DNA of 64,000 nucleotides from Mucilaginibacter tundrae (GTDB lineage: Bacteria; Bacteroidota; Bacteroidia; Sphingobacteriales; Sphingobacteriaceae): positions 138,967 through 202,966 of the forward strand of contig NZ_JACCBZ010000008.1 in NCBI RefSeq assembly GCF_013408825.1, in the 5' to 3' direction. This document shows positions 55,643 through 63,728 of this stretch, in pieces. The position numbers were made by a program, and so were the translations under genes. How positions within the stretch are numbered: the first letter of the stretch is position 1; each line of letters opens with the position of its first letter. The notes under the pieces are model-generated. The model was not told the origin of the DNA and did no database searches. It saw nothing but the letters and a program-made list of their open reading frames with translations.

Positions 55643-56206
55643 CTAATCCCTCATCAGCAACCCCTTAATTACCGGCCAAATCTTCTCAGCTATAACCCTA
55701 TATCCCTCGGCCGAAGGGTGCAACCCATCACGAATATTTAAATGCATCTGCCCAGCCACTCCATCTAAATAAAATGGCACGAAAGCCATATTATGCTCAT
55801 CAGCCAGTTTTTTAAATATCGAATTAAAATTATCAACCGGTAAGCCAGGAATCAGGGCTGGTATTTGCATCCCCATTAAAGCCAATTTAATATCCGGATA
55901 TTTTGCCTTAACCTGCTTTACAATAGCATCCAGGTTTTGATAGATTTTATCAGGCGATATGTGTCTGCGGATATCATTTATGCCCAGTTCCAGTACAAAA
56001 ATATCTATTGGGCGGTTAAGCCAATAGTCTAACCGGGCTAATCCACCTCCTGTGGTATCGCCACTTAAACCGCCATTTATAACGTGGTAATCATAACCCC
56101 CGGCGTTTATTTTTTGTTGTATTAAAGCGGGGCAGGCCTCTTTCCGTGCATCGGCAAGGCCATAGCCTGCGGTAAGGCTGTCGCCGAAGAATAAAATATT
56201 GCGCAT
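55643..56206 (-). CDS. SGNH/GDSL esterase, TesA-like
   Basis: 187 aa. Block I F-F-G-D-S-L-T-A-G-Y-G-L with the nucleophile Ser, block II G-L-S-G-D-T, block III L-G-I-N-D, block V D-G-L-H-P-S with catalytic Asp/His. Resembles TesA-type arylesterase/lysophospholipase but without a visible signal peptide, so probably cytoplasmic here. The ATG at 56206 is chosen over the TTG at 56215. Confidence 0.9.
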   Translation of the reverse strand: MRNILFFGDSLTAGYGLADARKEACPALIQQKINAGGYDYHVINGGLSGDTTGGGLARLDYWLNRPIDIFVLELGINDIRRHISPDKIYQNLDAIVKQVKAKYPDIKLALMGMQIPALIPGLPVDNFNSIFKKLADEHNMAFVPFYLDGVAGQMHLNIRDGLHPSAEGYRVIAEKIWPVIKGLLMRD

Positions 56207-56375
56207 AACATTCAAATAACATAAGTGTACTAATTGTTTATGTCATTTTCATAAAATCTTAATGTAAAAATATCATGAGAATTGGAGATTTATAAAAAAT
56301 ACCACTTATTTTTACAATGGTTTAAAAACAATAGAATTAATTCATCGTTTAATACCTACCAATTAATATATTTTC

Positions 56376-56753
56376 ATGTCAAAAAACATCTTAATAGTCG
56401 ACGATAGCAGCGATACACTCGACTTACTGAAAGAAGCATTGGAGCAGGAGGGCTATGATGTTACCGCGCTGCCTTATACCGAAAATATTATTACCAGCAT
56501 GTCGCAATACCAACCAGATTTGGTGATGCTTGATTTTTTGCTGGCAGGCATCAATGGTGGCGAACTTTGCCATCAGCTAAAAACGCACCCCCTATGGGCG
56601 CATATACCGGTTATTATGCTTTCGGGTTATCCGCGTGTACTGGAATCATTGGGTAATTATGGTGCCGATGAATTCATTGCCAAGCCTTTTGAACTTGACC
56701 ATTTATACGCCAGCGTAAAGCATTGGATGGAAGAAAGCGCTATGCACGCGTAA
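56376..56753 (+). CDS. Single-domain response regulator
   Basis: 125 aa, a receiver domain alone. Acidic pocket D9-D10, phosphoacceptor D53 in V-M-L-D-F-L-L, S83 and K103 (I-A-K-P-F-E). No output domain, so it must act by protein contact, as CheY-type or phosphorelay receivers do. Neighbouring PAS/HisKA-like gene at 54712 is a possible but unproven partner. Confidence 0.92.
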   Translation: MSKNILIVDDSSDTLDLLKEALEQEGYDVTALPYTENIITSMSQYQPDLVMLDFLLAGINGGELCHQLKTHPLWAHIPVIMLSGYPRVLESLGNYGADEFIAKPFELDHLYASVKHWMEESAMHA

Positions 56754-56774
56754 GTAAAATTTTATTATCCTTTT

Positions 56775-56842
56775 TATTCTGAGCGAAGCGAAGAATCTGT
56801 AAAGTAGTTTACATTAGTACAGGTTATTCCCTTCAGGATGAC
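56775..56842. repeat. GTCATTCTGAG palindromic repeat, decayed copy 4
   Basis: TTATTCTGAGCGAAGCGAAG...ending CAGGATGAC. The arms are eroded, but the loop AAGTAGTTTACATTAG still matches the loop of copy 1. Confidence 0.65.
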
Positions 56843-56929
56843 AATTTATATTAAGAATCCTGAAAATCTCCTGACAAATATCTGCTCTGTCTGTTGTTAC
56901 TTTGATAAAACACGTAATAATATCTATTT

Positions 56930-57964
56930 ATGGAATACAGACAATTAGGAGCATCAGGATTAAATGTACCTGTACTTAGTTTCGGCACGGCCACTTTTGG
57001 CGGTGGAAACGAGTTTTTCAAGGCCTGGGGCGAAACTCAATTAGATGAAGCAAAAAGATTGATAAACCTGTGTATTGACGCAGGTGTTAACTTTTTTGAT
57101 ACCGCCAATGTTTATTCACGCGGCATATCCGAAGAAATATTGGGTAACGCACTTGAAGGTATAGCGCGCGACAAGGTTTTAATATCAACCAAAGCAACCT
57201 TCAAAATGGGTGATGGCCCTAATGATTATGGTTCATCACGCCTGCACCTTATTAAATCATGCGAAGATAGCCTTAAACGTTTGCAAACCGATTATATTGA
57301 TATTTACCATATGCACGGTTTTGATGGCAATACCCCGGTTGAAGAAACATTGCATGCATTGGAGGATCTGATCACCAGCGGTAAAGTTCGTTATATCGCA
57401 TGTTCCAATTTTTCAGGCTGGCATTTGATGAAATCATTATCAGTTTCCGAAAAATATGGTTGGGCAAAATACATCGCTCACCAGGCTTATTATTCTTTAT
57501 TGGACAGAGAATTTGAATGGGAGCTAATGCCTTTAGGAATCAATCAAAATGTAAGCACCATAGTATGGAGCCCGCTTTCATCAAGCAGGTTAAGTGGAAA
57601 ATATCGCAGGGATAAACCAATTCCTGAAGATTCACGCATAAGTAAAGGCGGCAGCCACGGCCCCGCGACTAACTTTGAGCGACTCTACACTATTGTAGAT
57701 GCATTGGATGAAGTAGCGGAGGAAGTAGGTAAATCAGTGGCGCAGGTAGCTTTAAATTGGTTATTGCAGCGCCCAACAGTTGCCAACTTAGTAATAGGCG
57801 CCCGTAACGAAGAGCAACTTAAACAAAATTTGGCTGCGGTAGGATGGAACCTAACCATTGATCAGGTTAAAAAACTTGATGATGCCAGTGCTGTAGATCC
57901 GATATATCCATATTGGCACCAAAGGCAGGATATTAAATTGAATCCATTGCCTAAATTCTATTAG
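56930..57964 (+). CDS. Aldo/keto reductase
   Basis: 344 aa NAD(P)H-dependent oxidoreductase. Catalytic tetrad D57 (F-F-D-T-A-N), Y62 (V-Y-S), K88 (I-S-T-K) and H129 (Y-H-M-H-G-F-D). The Y-R-Q-L-G-x-S-G-L start and I-G-A-R-N-E-E-Q-L near the end place it with the YajO/PdxI-like group. Cytoplasmic, substrate unknown. Confidence 0.92.
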   Translation: MEYRQLGASGLNVPVLSFGTATFGGGNEFFKAWGETQLDEAKRLINLCIDAGVNFFDTANVYSRGISEEILGNALEGIARDKVLISTKATFKMGDGPNDYGSSRLHLIKSCEDSLKRLQTDYIDIYHMHGFDGNTPVEETLHALEDLITSGKVRYIACSNFSGWHLMKSLSVSEKYGWAKYIAHQAYYSLLDREFEWELMPLGINQNVSTIVWSPLSSSRLSGKYRRDKPIPEDSRISKGGSHGPATNFERLYTIVDALDEVAEEVGKSVAQVALNWLLQRPTVANLVIGARNEEQLKQNLAAVGWNLTIDQVKKLDDASAVDPIYPYWHQRQDIKLNPLPKFY

Positions 57965-57969
57965 TCACT

Positions 57970-58041
57970 ATCATTTTGGCGGAGCGAAGGATCTGTAAAC
58001 TGGTTTGCAATGTACAGATTCTTCGTTCCGCTCAATATGAC
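57970..58041. repeat. GTCATTCTGAG palindromic repeat, decayed copy 5
   Basis: ATCATTTTGGCGGAGCGAAG...against ...CTTCGTTCCGCTCAATATGAC. The stem is largely intact with shared substitutions, and the loop ACTGGTTTGCAATG matches copy 1. Confidence 0.68.
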
Positions 58042-58061
58042 AGCCTTTATTATTTTCTTTT

Positions 58062-58093
58062 GTTATTCTGAGCGAGAGCGGAAGTCTGTAAAG
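58062..58093. repeat. Half copy of the same palindromic repeat
   Basis: GTTATTCTGAGCGAGAGCGG...CTGTAAAG continues only into a scrambled end (AAGTAAACCAGCC); the right arm is missing. Only 20 bases from copy 5. Confidence 0.5.
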
Positions 58094-58127
58094 CTACGCA
58101 AGTAAACCAGCCTACAAAAAGGAATAA

Positions 58128-58547
58128 TTATCTTACTCTTTTCGCGGTTTTTACAAATGCTTTCAGCAAATTTATGGACAGATGTTTTTCCTTATTGCTA
58201 AGAAAGTCACCTTGCGACGGATCATTATAGGCATCCAATTCTTTCAATTCACCGGAGTTGATCGATTTAAACCCCATTGTCCATTCAGGAAAATTTCTTT
58301 GTTTAATAGAGCCGCTAGCTATTTTGGTTATGCCCTTATGTCTTTGATCCTTACTTATTCTGTCAAAAGTATTCCGCACGTTCTGTTCTTCACCTTCTAA
58401 TAGTTGTATAAAATTACCTTCGCTATATAAAAGCAATCCTGTAATATCATTCCGGCTGTTGTTAATGTTACTAACTTCTAATATATCGGTCAATTCCTTT
58501 TCACTAAACCAATTAACACCGGCGCTCAAATATATCAGGTAGTACAT
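58128..58547 (-). CDS. BLUF-domain blue-light sensor
   Basis: 139 aa, a BLUF domain and little else. Flavin-pocket residues: Y6 (Y-L-I-Y-L-S-A-G), N30, Q48 (N-F-I-Q-L-L-E-G) and the W89-x-M91 region (F-P-E-W-T-M-G-F). G-L-L-L-Y-S-E-G-N fits the family. Binds FAD and switches by hydrogen-bond rearrangement around the Gln. Output must be through a partner; the gene lies 12 bases behind a small membrane-protein gene in the same operon, a candidate partner. Confidence 0.93.
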   Translation of the reverse strand: MYYLIYLSAGVNWFSEKELTDILEVSNINNSRNDITGLLLYSEGNFIQLLEGEEQNVRNTFDRISKDQRHKGITKIASGSIKQRNFPEWTMGFKSINSGELKELDAYNDPSQGDFLSNKEKHLSINLLKAFVKTAKRVR

Positions 58548-58559
58548 TTTACAACAGGT

Positions 58560-58871
58560 TTATTCTTTATGTTTTTTGGTGAAATTTATACTTAACATTA
58601 ACGCCATTATCATTGCTCCAACAAAAAATACGATCTTGCCAATGTGGTCATTTTCTGTACGTACTTTACTATGTACCAATAACAAATAACCTATAATAAT
58701 GTTTAATCCTCCCCATAATACGTTAACATAAGCCGGTGATAAGCCTTTACCCGGTGGCTTTGCAAACGGAGTAGGGAATTTATCACCCTGTATGCCCTTG
58801 ATAAAATGAGGAAGACTATTAGCTAAAAATGCGCCAGCAAAAAATGCTGCTAAGTAATTATACCACTCCAT
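58560..58871 (-). CDS. Small three-span membrane protein ahead of BLUF gene
   Basis: 103 aa with hydrophobic segments at about 5-22, 46-65 and 78-94, a conserved-looking P-H-F-I-K-G-I-Q-G-D-K-F-P-T-P-F loop and a basic tail (T-K-K-H-K-E). The family is not named with certainty. Twelve bases separate it from the BLUF gene, so they are one transcript. Confidence 0.75.
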   Translation of the reverse strand: MEWYNYLAAFFAGAFLANSLPHFIKGIQGDKFPTPFAKPPGKGLSPAYVNVLWGGLNIIIGYLLLVHSKVRTENDHIGKIVFFVGAMIMALMLSINFTKKHKE

Positions 58872-58967
58872 AATTGTAATTGTAAATTGTTATTTTTTGT
58901 TTTAGGATAAAATTATTTTAGTATGAAAAATAAAATATTAATAATTAAATATAATCATTTTTAAATG

Positions 58968-61631
58968 CTATTGTATTACGATGCTTTGTGTTTGTCCTTT
59001 TAAATTCCAACCGCTTATGCTTAGCATCGGTAGGTTTGAATATTGTTTAGCATCATAATCAACCATCACGGTTTTTGTTGTGCCCGGTAAAACCGATACA
59101 TAATTATCACTATAAAAAACAGGCAATAAGCGTTTACTACTTTGGGCATCAATTAATGATAATCGATTAAAAAATGCAACCGGTGCACCAGCTGGGTTTG
59201 TTAAAGTAACAGCCACTTTCCCTGGCGAAAGCAGTTTTGCCGATGTTTGCAATTGCGATGCCGGCAATTTTTGCAAGCCGCTGTATTCGCCTTTATCATC
59301 AGCCAGCCAATAAATATTTTGGCTGATAGTCTTTTTATCCTTGTCCAAAAGTTCCAGGTCAATAAATCCTCCGCCAGCTTGGGCCAGTTTATCCGTATAT
59401 TCCTTTATGCTGAAATATCTTTTGGTGGTAGTAGCTGTAACATCAGAAAAAACCTGACTGATGATATCTTCCTTACCGCTAATGCTGTATGATTTTACCA
59501 CGATCATCATATTAGTATGTGGCTTAAATGTGTTGTTGGCAACCATCACCATACCATCGCCCGGGTTATACATAATATGTAGTGGTTCGCTGCCGCTATG
59601 CAGGCCATACAAGCAGGCATTGGGATCAAGGTAGTAGTCATACATCTGCCCGCGCAATGCGGTCCATGGGTTTTGTGTTTTCCAGATAATAACACCTGTA
59701 TACCAATCCCACATATGCGAGCTGAAACCTTCCATTAAAGCGCGGTACTGGTCATAATTAACTAGTTGCGCTTTGTTGGCAAAATCTTCTACGTTTTTAG
59801 GCTTGCCATATTTATTGATGGAGGCATCATAACCAATATATTTATGATATTCCCAAATCGAATCTGTTTTGGTTTTTCCATTAGCCTCATCAAATTCCGG
59901 TACAACCATATTCGCCGCAGGCATAAATCTTTTAAAAGACTCAATGTCACTTATACCAACCGAGCCAACCTCCGAATTAAATGGGAAAGTACGCTGATCC
60001 CAAAATACCGATAAGGGTTGTAGCCCATAAGGCCCGTCGCCATTGCCCCCCAATACATTACGCGACATGTTTTCTGAGTTAGAATACTCCACAAACCAGC
60101 GTGTATTGTCCAACCTGGGCATAACAGTATCACGCAAAGCAATTAAAATATCTTCAGGCGGCGTAATCTCGTTACCACCGCACCAAATAGCCAGCGATGG
60201 GTAATTACGCACCATTTTCACCTGGTCTTCTATCGATTTGATGTAAAGTTGATGATCATCAGGGTATTGACGGCGTGTCCATTGGTCATCCAGTTTCATT
60301 GGATCTTCCCATCGGCCGTTACAATCTCCCGATCCCCACATATCCTGAAAAACCAGCATGCCGTATTTATCGCAAGCAGCATAAAATTCAGGCCGCTCAA
60401 TCAGCGCGCCACCCCAAACCCGTATCAAATTAAGGTTCATATCATGATGGAAACGAACCTCAGCATCATAACGCTTATCACTAAAACGCAGCATTTCGTC
60501 GGATATGATCCAGTCACCACCCTTAATAAATATCTTTTGTCCATTTACGTTTATCTGGCGGCTTTCGGTGCGTTCATTCCTTTCCGTAGTAATTTGCCTC
60601 ACGCCAACCTCGATATCTTGCTGATCCGATAACTTATGATCAGCCATAATAAACTGCAATTTCAAATCATACAAATTCTGCGGTCCATAACCATTAGGCC
60701 ACCAAAGTTTCGGGTTCTTTAAGCTGTAATATGGCAATTGAACCTGCTCTTTTGAGTTAGGCCTTAAGGTAACTTTGCTTATTATGATGTTCCCGTCCAG
60801 GGTGTATTGCAATACTCCGCTAACCGGCAAATTCGTAGCGTTTTCTACAACTGCTGATACGATTATGTTCGCTGGTTGCTGTGGGCCATCTGGCTGACGG
60901 ATGCCCGGCACAATAGTAACCACATGCGGGTCGGTAATTTTTACGGCCCCGGTTTTTTCAATAGTCACCTTATCCCAAATCCCGGTATTGCGATCGGGAA
61001 CAGATTGGATCCAGTCCCAACCCGCGGTATATTGTATACCTACGTTTCGTGCAATGGTACCGTCGCCACCCTGGCCACCATTAGGGTTGCCTACCACATC
61101 AGGAGGGTAAACAATTATAGCCAAACGGTTATTGCCGCTTTTACTTAGCCATTGGGTGATATTATAAGTCTGGCGTAAAAACATGCCACTATGCAGTTTA
61201 TCATTTAATTGATGTCCATTCAAAAAAACGTTACAGCTATAATTTACGCCACGCAGGTTAAGGTAAACTTGGTTATTGTTTTGGGGCGATGCTTCTTTAA
61301 AATCTTTTACGAACCAATAGGTATAATAATCACGCCCAACCTTATAGATGTCAGGGATGTGCGCATTGTTCATCCCAATAAAAGGATCAGGTACCTGTTT
61401 GTTATTAAGTTGTGTTGTTAATACCGTGCCGGGTACTGTTGCTTCCTGCCATGAACCAAGCGGGAAATCATTTTTTGATAATTGCGCACCATTTTCAGTT
61501 ACGGCCGTTGCCTTCTGGCACTTCCAACCGGTATTTAATTCGTAATGACTTTGGGCTGATGTTTGAAGCCTTGTAAGCAATACAATAGAAATAATTAATG
61601 AGGCAAGAACCGTACACTTTTTAAGAGACAT
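58968..61631 (-). CDS. Glycoside hydrolase family 2, exo-glucosaminidase/mannosidase-like
   Basis: 887 aa, exported (hydrophobic signal to about residue 26). Sugar-binding domain, immunoglobulin-like domain, then the TIM barrel with acid/base E488 in W-C-G-G-N-E-I and nucleophile E554 in N-S-E-V-G-S. The W-D-W-I-Q-S-V-P-D-R-N-T-G-I-W motif and M-W-D-W-Y-T-G suggest the exo-beta-D-glucosaminidase/beta-mannosidase branch and not beta-galactosidase. Linkage specificity is inferred. Confidence 0.9.
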   Translation of the reverse strand: MSLKKCTVLASLIISIVLLTRLQTSAQSHYELNTGWKCQKATAVTENGAQLSKNDFPLGSWQEATVPGTVLTTQLNNKQVPDPFIGMNNAHIPDIYKVGRDYYTYWFVKDFKEASPQNNNQVYLNLRGVNYSCNVFLNGHQLNDKLHSGMFLRQTYNITQWLSKSGNNRLAIIVYPPDVVGNPNGGQGGDGTIARNVGIQYTAGWDWIQSVPDRNTGIWDKVTIEKTGAVKITDPHVVTIVPGIRQPDGPQQPANIIVSAVVENATNLPVSGVLQYTLDGNIIISKVTLRPNSKEQVQLPYYSLKNPKLWWPNGYGPQNLYDLKLQFIMADHKLSDQQDIEVGVRQITTERNERTESRQINVNGQKIFIKGGDWIISDEMLRFSDKRYDAEVRFHHDMNLNLIRVWGGALIERPEFYAACDKYGMLVFQDMWGSGDCNGRWEDPMKLDDQWTRRQYPDDHQLYIKSIEDQVKMVRNYPSLAIWCGGNEITPPEDILIALRDTVMPRLDNTRWFVEYSNSENMSRNVLGGNGDGPYGLQPLSVFWDQRTFPFNSEVGSVGISDIESFKRFMPAANMVVPEFDEANGKTKTDSIWEYHKYIGYDASINKYGKPKNVEDFANKAQLVNYDQYRALMEGFSSHMWDWYTGVIIWKTQNPWTALRGQMYDYYLDPNACLYGLHSGSEPLHIMYNPGDGMVMVANNTFKPHTNMMIVVKSYSISGKEDIISQVFSDVTATTTKRYFSIKEYTDKLAQAGGGFIDLELLDKDKKTISQNIYWLADDKGEYSGLQKLPASQLQTSAKLLSPGKVAVTLTNPAGAPVAFFNRLSLIDAQSSKRLLPVFYSDNYVSVLPGTTKTVMVDYDAKQYSNLPMLSISGWNLKGQTQSIVIQ

Positions 61632-61779
61632 AAGCAGAATAGACGTTACAAGTAAAATATGACGAAAATTAACAAAAATTAGGGGTTATAGAAAAGATGT
61701 ATAAAAGGTTTTTAATTGTTACACATCAATCCTGATAAATAGCTTAATAAATACTATTTTGCATCTAAATAAATCAACC

Positions 61780-62145
61780 ATGAAACGTATACTTATTTTA
61801 GCTTCTTTAGCACTATTTTTAGCTTTTAATGCATCAGCACAAAAAATGATTGATGTAAAAGATGTTAGTAAACACGTTGGCGAAACCTTAACTGTTTGCG
61901 GTAAAGTCTTCAGCACTAAACTGATCACGCCTTCAAATATGACTTTTTTAGATCTTGGCGGCTTTCACCCTGATCAATTATTAACCGTAGTAATAAAAGG
62001 CGAAGACAGAAGTAAATTTACAGGTCAACCCGAAGTTGATTTTAAGGACAAAGCTATTTGCGTAACCGGAACCATCATTGACTACAAAGGTAAACCCGAG
62101 ATCGTCCTATCTGATCCTAAGGATATCAAGTTAGATACTAAATAA
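61780..62145 (+). CDS. Secreted OB-fold-like protein B
   Basis: 121 aa from the ATG at 61780. Signal peptide M-K-R-I-L-I-L-A-S-L-A-L-F-L-A-F-N-A-S-A-Q. OB-like pattern H-V-G-E-T-L-T-V-C-G-K-V, F-L-D-L-G-G-F-H-P-D-Q-L-L-T-V-V-I, D-K-A-I-C-V-T-G-T-I, Y-K-G-K-P-E-I-V-L. Paralogue of the gene at 51656. Convergent with the glycosyltransferase gene. Ligand unknown. Confidence 0.78.
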   Translation: MKRILILASLALFLAFNASAQKMIDVKDVSKHVGETLTVCGKVFSTKLITPSNMTFLDLGGFHPDQLLTVVIKGEDRSKFTGQPEVDFKDKAICVTGTIIDYKGKPEIVLSDPKDIKLDTK

Positions 62146-63153
62146 TTATACGATAGCGTACTCGGCTTTGGCGTGGTTCTCAAACACCAGGTCGAGTATA
62201 GCTTGGGTAGTATCGGGGTAATCAACCGGGATAGGTTTGCCGTTGTTTATCCAGTCTAAAATTATATCGTTATGTTTCGGTTTAAGGCTTTTTACAACAG
62301 GAACGCCCATTTGCTTTAAAGCAGCAGCATTTAGTTGCTGCTCATACTGCGTTTTCATTGGGATAACCAGCAGTTTCTTTTTCATGTAAAGTGCTTCGGC
62401 CGGGGTTTCAAAACCACCGCCACAAAGTACCGCGGCACTTTCGGCCATGCTCTTTATAAACTTTTCGTTATCTATAGGTTGAATAGATACGTTTTTGTAT
62501 TTGAAGGTTTTCTTATTATGCTTGCTGAAAACATCCCACTTCACATCTTTAAATTCCGACAGGCGTTTTACCAATCTTTTATCATCATAAGCAGGCAGGT
62601 AAACGGTATAATGACCTTTGTTCGCTATTTTTTGATCCCTCACCTGCTGGCGTATAACCGGGGTGAAAATATTAGCATCAAACTTTGAAAAATGGAAACC
62701 ATATTGTGCCGATACCGGCGCGTAATTTTTAAGGATAAGCCTGCCCATCATATCTGTATCGTCAGGCTTTGGCGCATTGTTGGATAATACCGCCGCCTGG
62801 TGACTAAGCCCAATGCAAGGCTTATTTTTCATATAACATGCCCATGCAGATACCGGCTCAAAATCATTGATCACCAAATCATAATCTTCAACAGGCAAAG
62901 TATTTATCTCATGAATAAATTTACGGAAACGTGATTTTAAAAAGGATGCCCAGATATCAACCCCACCTTTTTTACCGAACACAAATCCAAAACCATGCAG
63001 CACATACTTAACCTGGAAGGGTAGGGCAAGGTCGCCTTGTGTGCCGCTAACCAATACGTCAACATCACCCATCTTTTTAAGCAGGGGAACAATATCCATT
63101 GAACGGCTTAAATGGCCATTACCTGTACCTTGTATAGCGTATAGTATTTTCAT
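62146..63153 (-). CDS. Glycosyltransferase, MJ1255/GT28-like
   Basis: 335 aa. N-terminal G-T-G-N-G-H-L-S-R-S with the glycine-rich loop of GT-B enzymes related to MurG; C-terminal C-G-G-G-F-E-T-P-A-E-A-L-Y and P-M-K-T-Q-Y-E-Q-Q-L-N-A form the donor site. No signal or membrane segment. Similar stand-alone proteins occur in many Bacteroidota; donor and acceptor unknown. Its stop directly abuts that of the convergent OB-fold gene. Confidence 0.87.
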   Translation of the reverse strand: MKILYAIQGTGNGHLSRSMDIVPLLKKMGDVDVLVSGTQGDLALPFQVKYVLHGFGFVFGKKGGVDIWASFLKSRFRKFIHEINTLPVEDYDLVINDFEPVSAWACYMKNKPCIGLSHQAAVLSNNAPKPDDTDMMGRLILKNYAPVSAQYGFHFSKFDANIFTPVIRQQVRDQKIANKGHYTVYLPAYDDKRLVKRLSEFKDVKWDVFSKHNKKTFKYKNVSIQPIDNEKFIKSMAESAAVLCGGGFETPAEALYMKKKLLVIPMKTQYEQQLNAAALKQMGVPVVKSLKPKHNDIILDWINNGKPIPVDYPDTTQAILDLVFENHAKAEYAIV

Positions 63154-63469
63154 GGTTTATGGAATAATATAGAGGAATATTATTTGATAGATAAAAATAA
63201 AGAGAGTCTCCGCTCTCCTTATCTTATTAACTTTTAACTGATCTTATTTGGGAATAAAGAACGAGCTTGTGAGTATTTCGCCTAAATAATATACTGCAAA
63301 GGTGCAACTACCATATTACCGGTATGTTAAGTTTTTATTATGAAAGGAGGATGGTAACATTACCTAAAAGTTCCCCTCTCGAGGGCACTTGTCCCCTTAG
63401 AACAGTTAAACAAAACTAAGAGAAAAAACAAGGCCGCCATTAGTTAGATGGCGGCCGAGAAAAATAAAT
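63154..63469. other. Gene-free stretch ending in a terminator
   Basis: It holds a short GGAGAG/CTCTCT hairpin at about 63200-63220, a CCCCTCTCGAGGG fragment of a repeat at 63375-63395, and a strong minus-strand terminator: GGCCGCCAT (63432-63440) with ATGGCGGCC (63448-63456), followed on the minus strand by TTGTTTTTT. That terminator serves the small gene at 63470. No ORF of note. Confidence 0.6.
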
Positions 63470-63715
63470 CTAAATATCAAAAAAACCATTTAGTAAATCA
63501 GTTTCATCAATTTCTGAAAATTGAAGGACAACTGCCCGAATTAGATCCGATTCCACTTTTGCCTCTTCATTTATCTGTTCCAAGAGTTCATTATATTTTA
63601 AGTCGGTATCTGAAATAGATTTTAATAATACATTATGGAATACTCGCTGTTTTGCAGCCATTTCCATAACAAGTGTTAGTGTAGCGAATGCCGCTTGTGA
63701 TGCTTTTATTTTCAT
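63470..63715 (-). CDS. 81-aa hypothetical protein
   Basis: Soluble, mostly helical: M-K-I-K-A-S-Q-A-A-F-A-T-L-T-L-V-M-E-M-A-A-K-Q-R-V, then an acidic C-terminal half (N-E-E-A-K-V-E-S-D-L...F-S-E-I-D-E-T-D). No recognised family. It starts 13 bases after the stop of the partial gene at the right edge and is followed by a good terminator, which supports a real operon. Confidence 0.6.
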   Translation of the reverse strand: MKIKASQAAFATLTLVMEMAAKQRVFHNVLLKSISDTDLKYNELLEQINEEAKVESDLIRAVVLQFSEIDETDLLNGFFDI

Positions 63716-63728
63716 TATTTGCGCAAGT

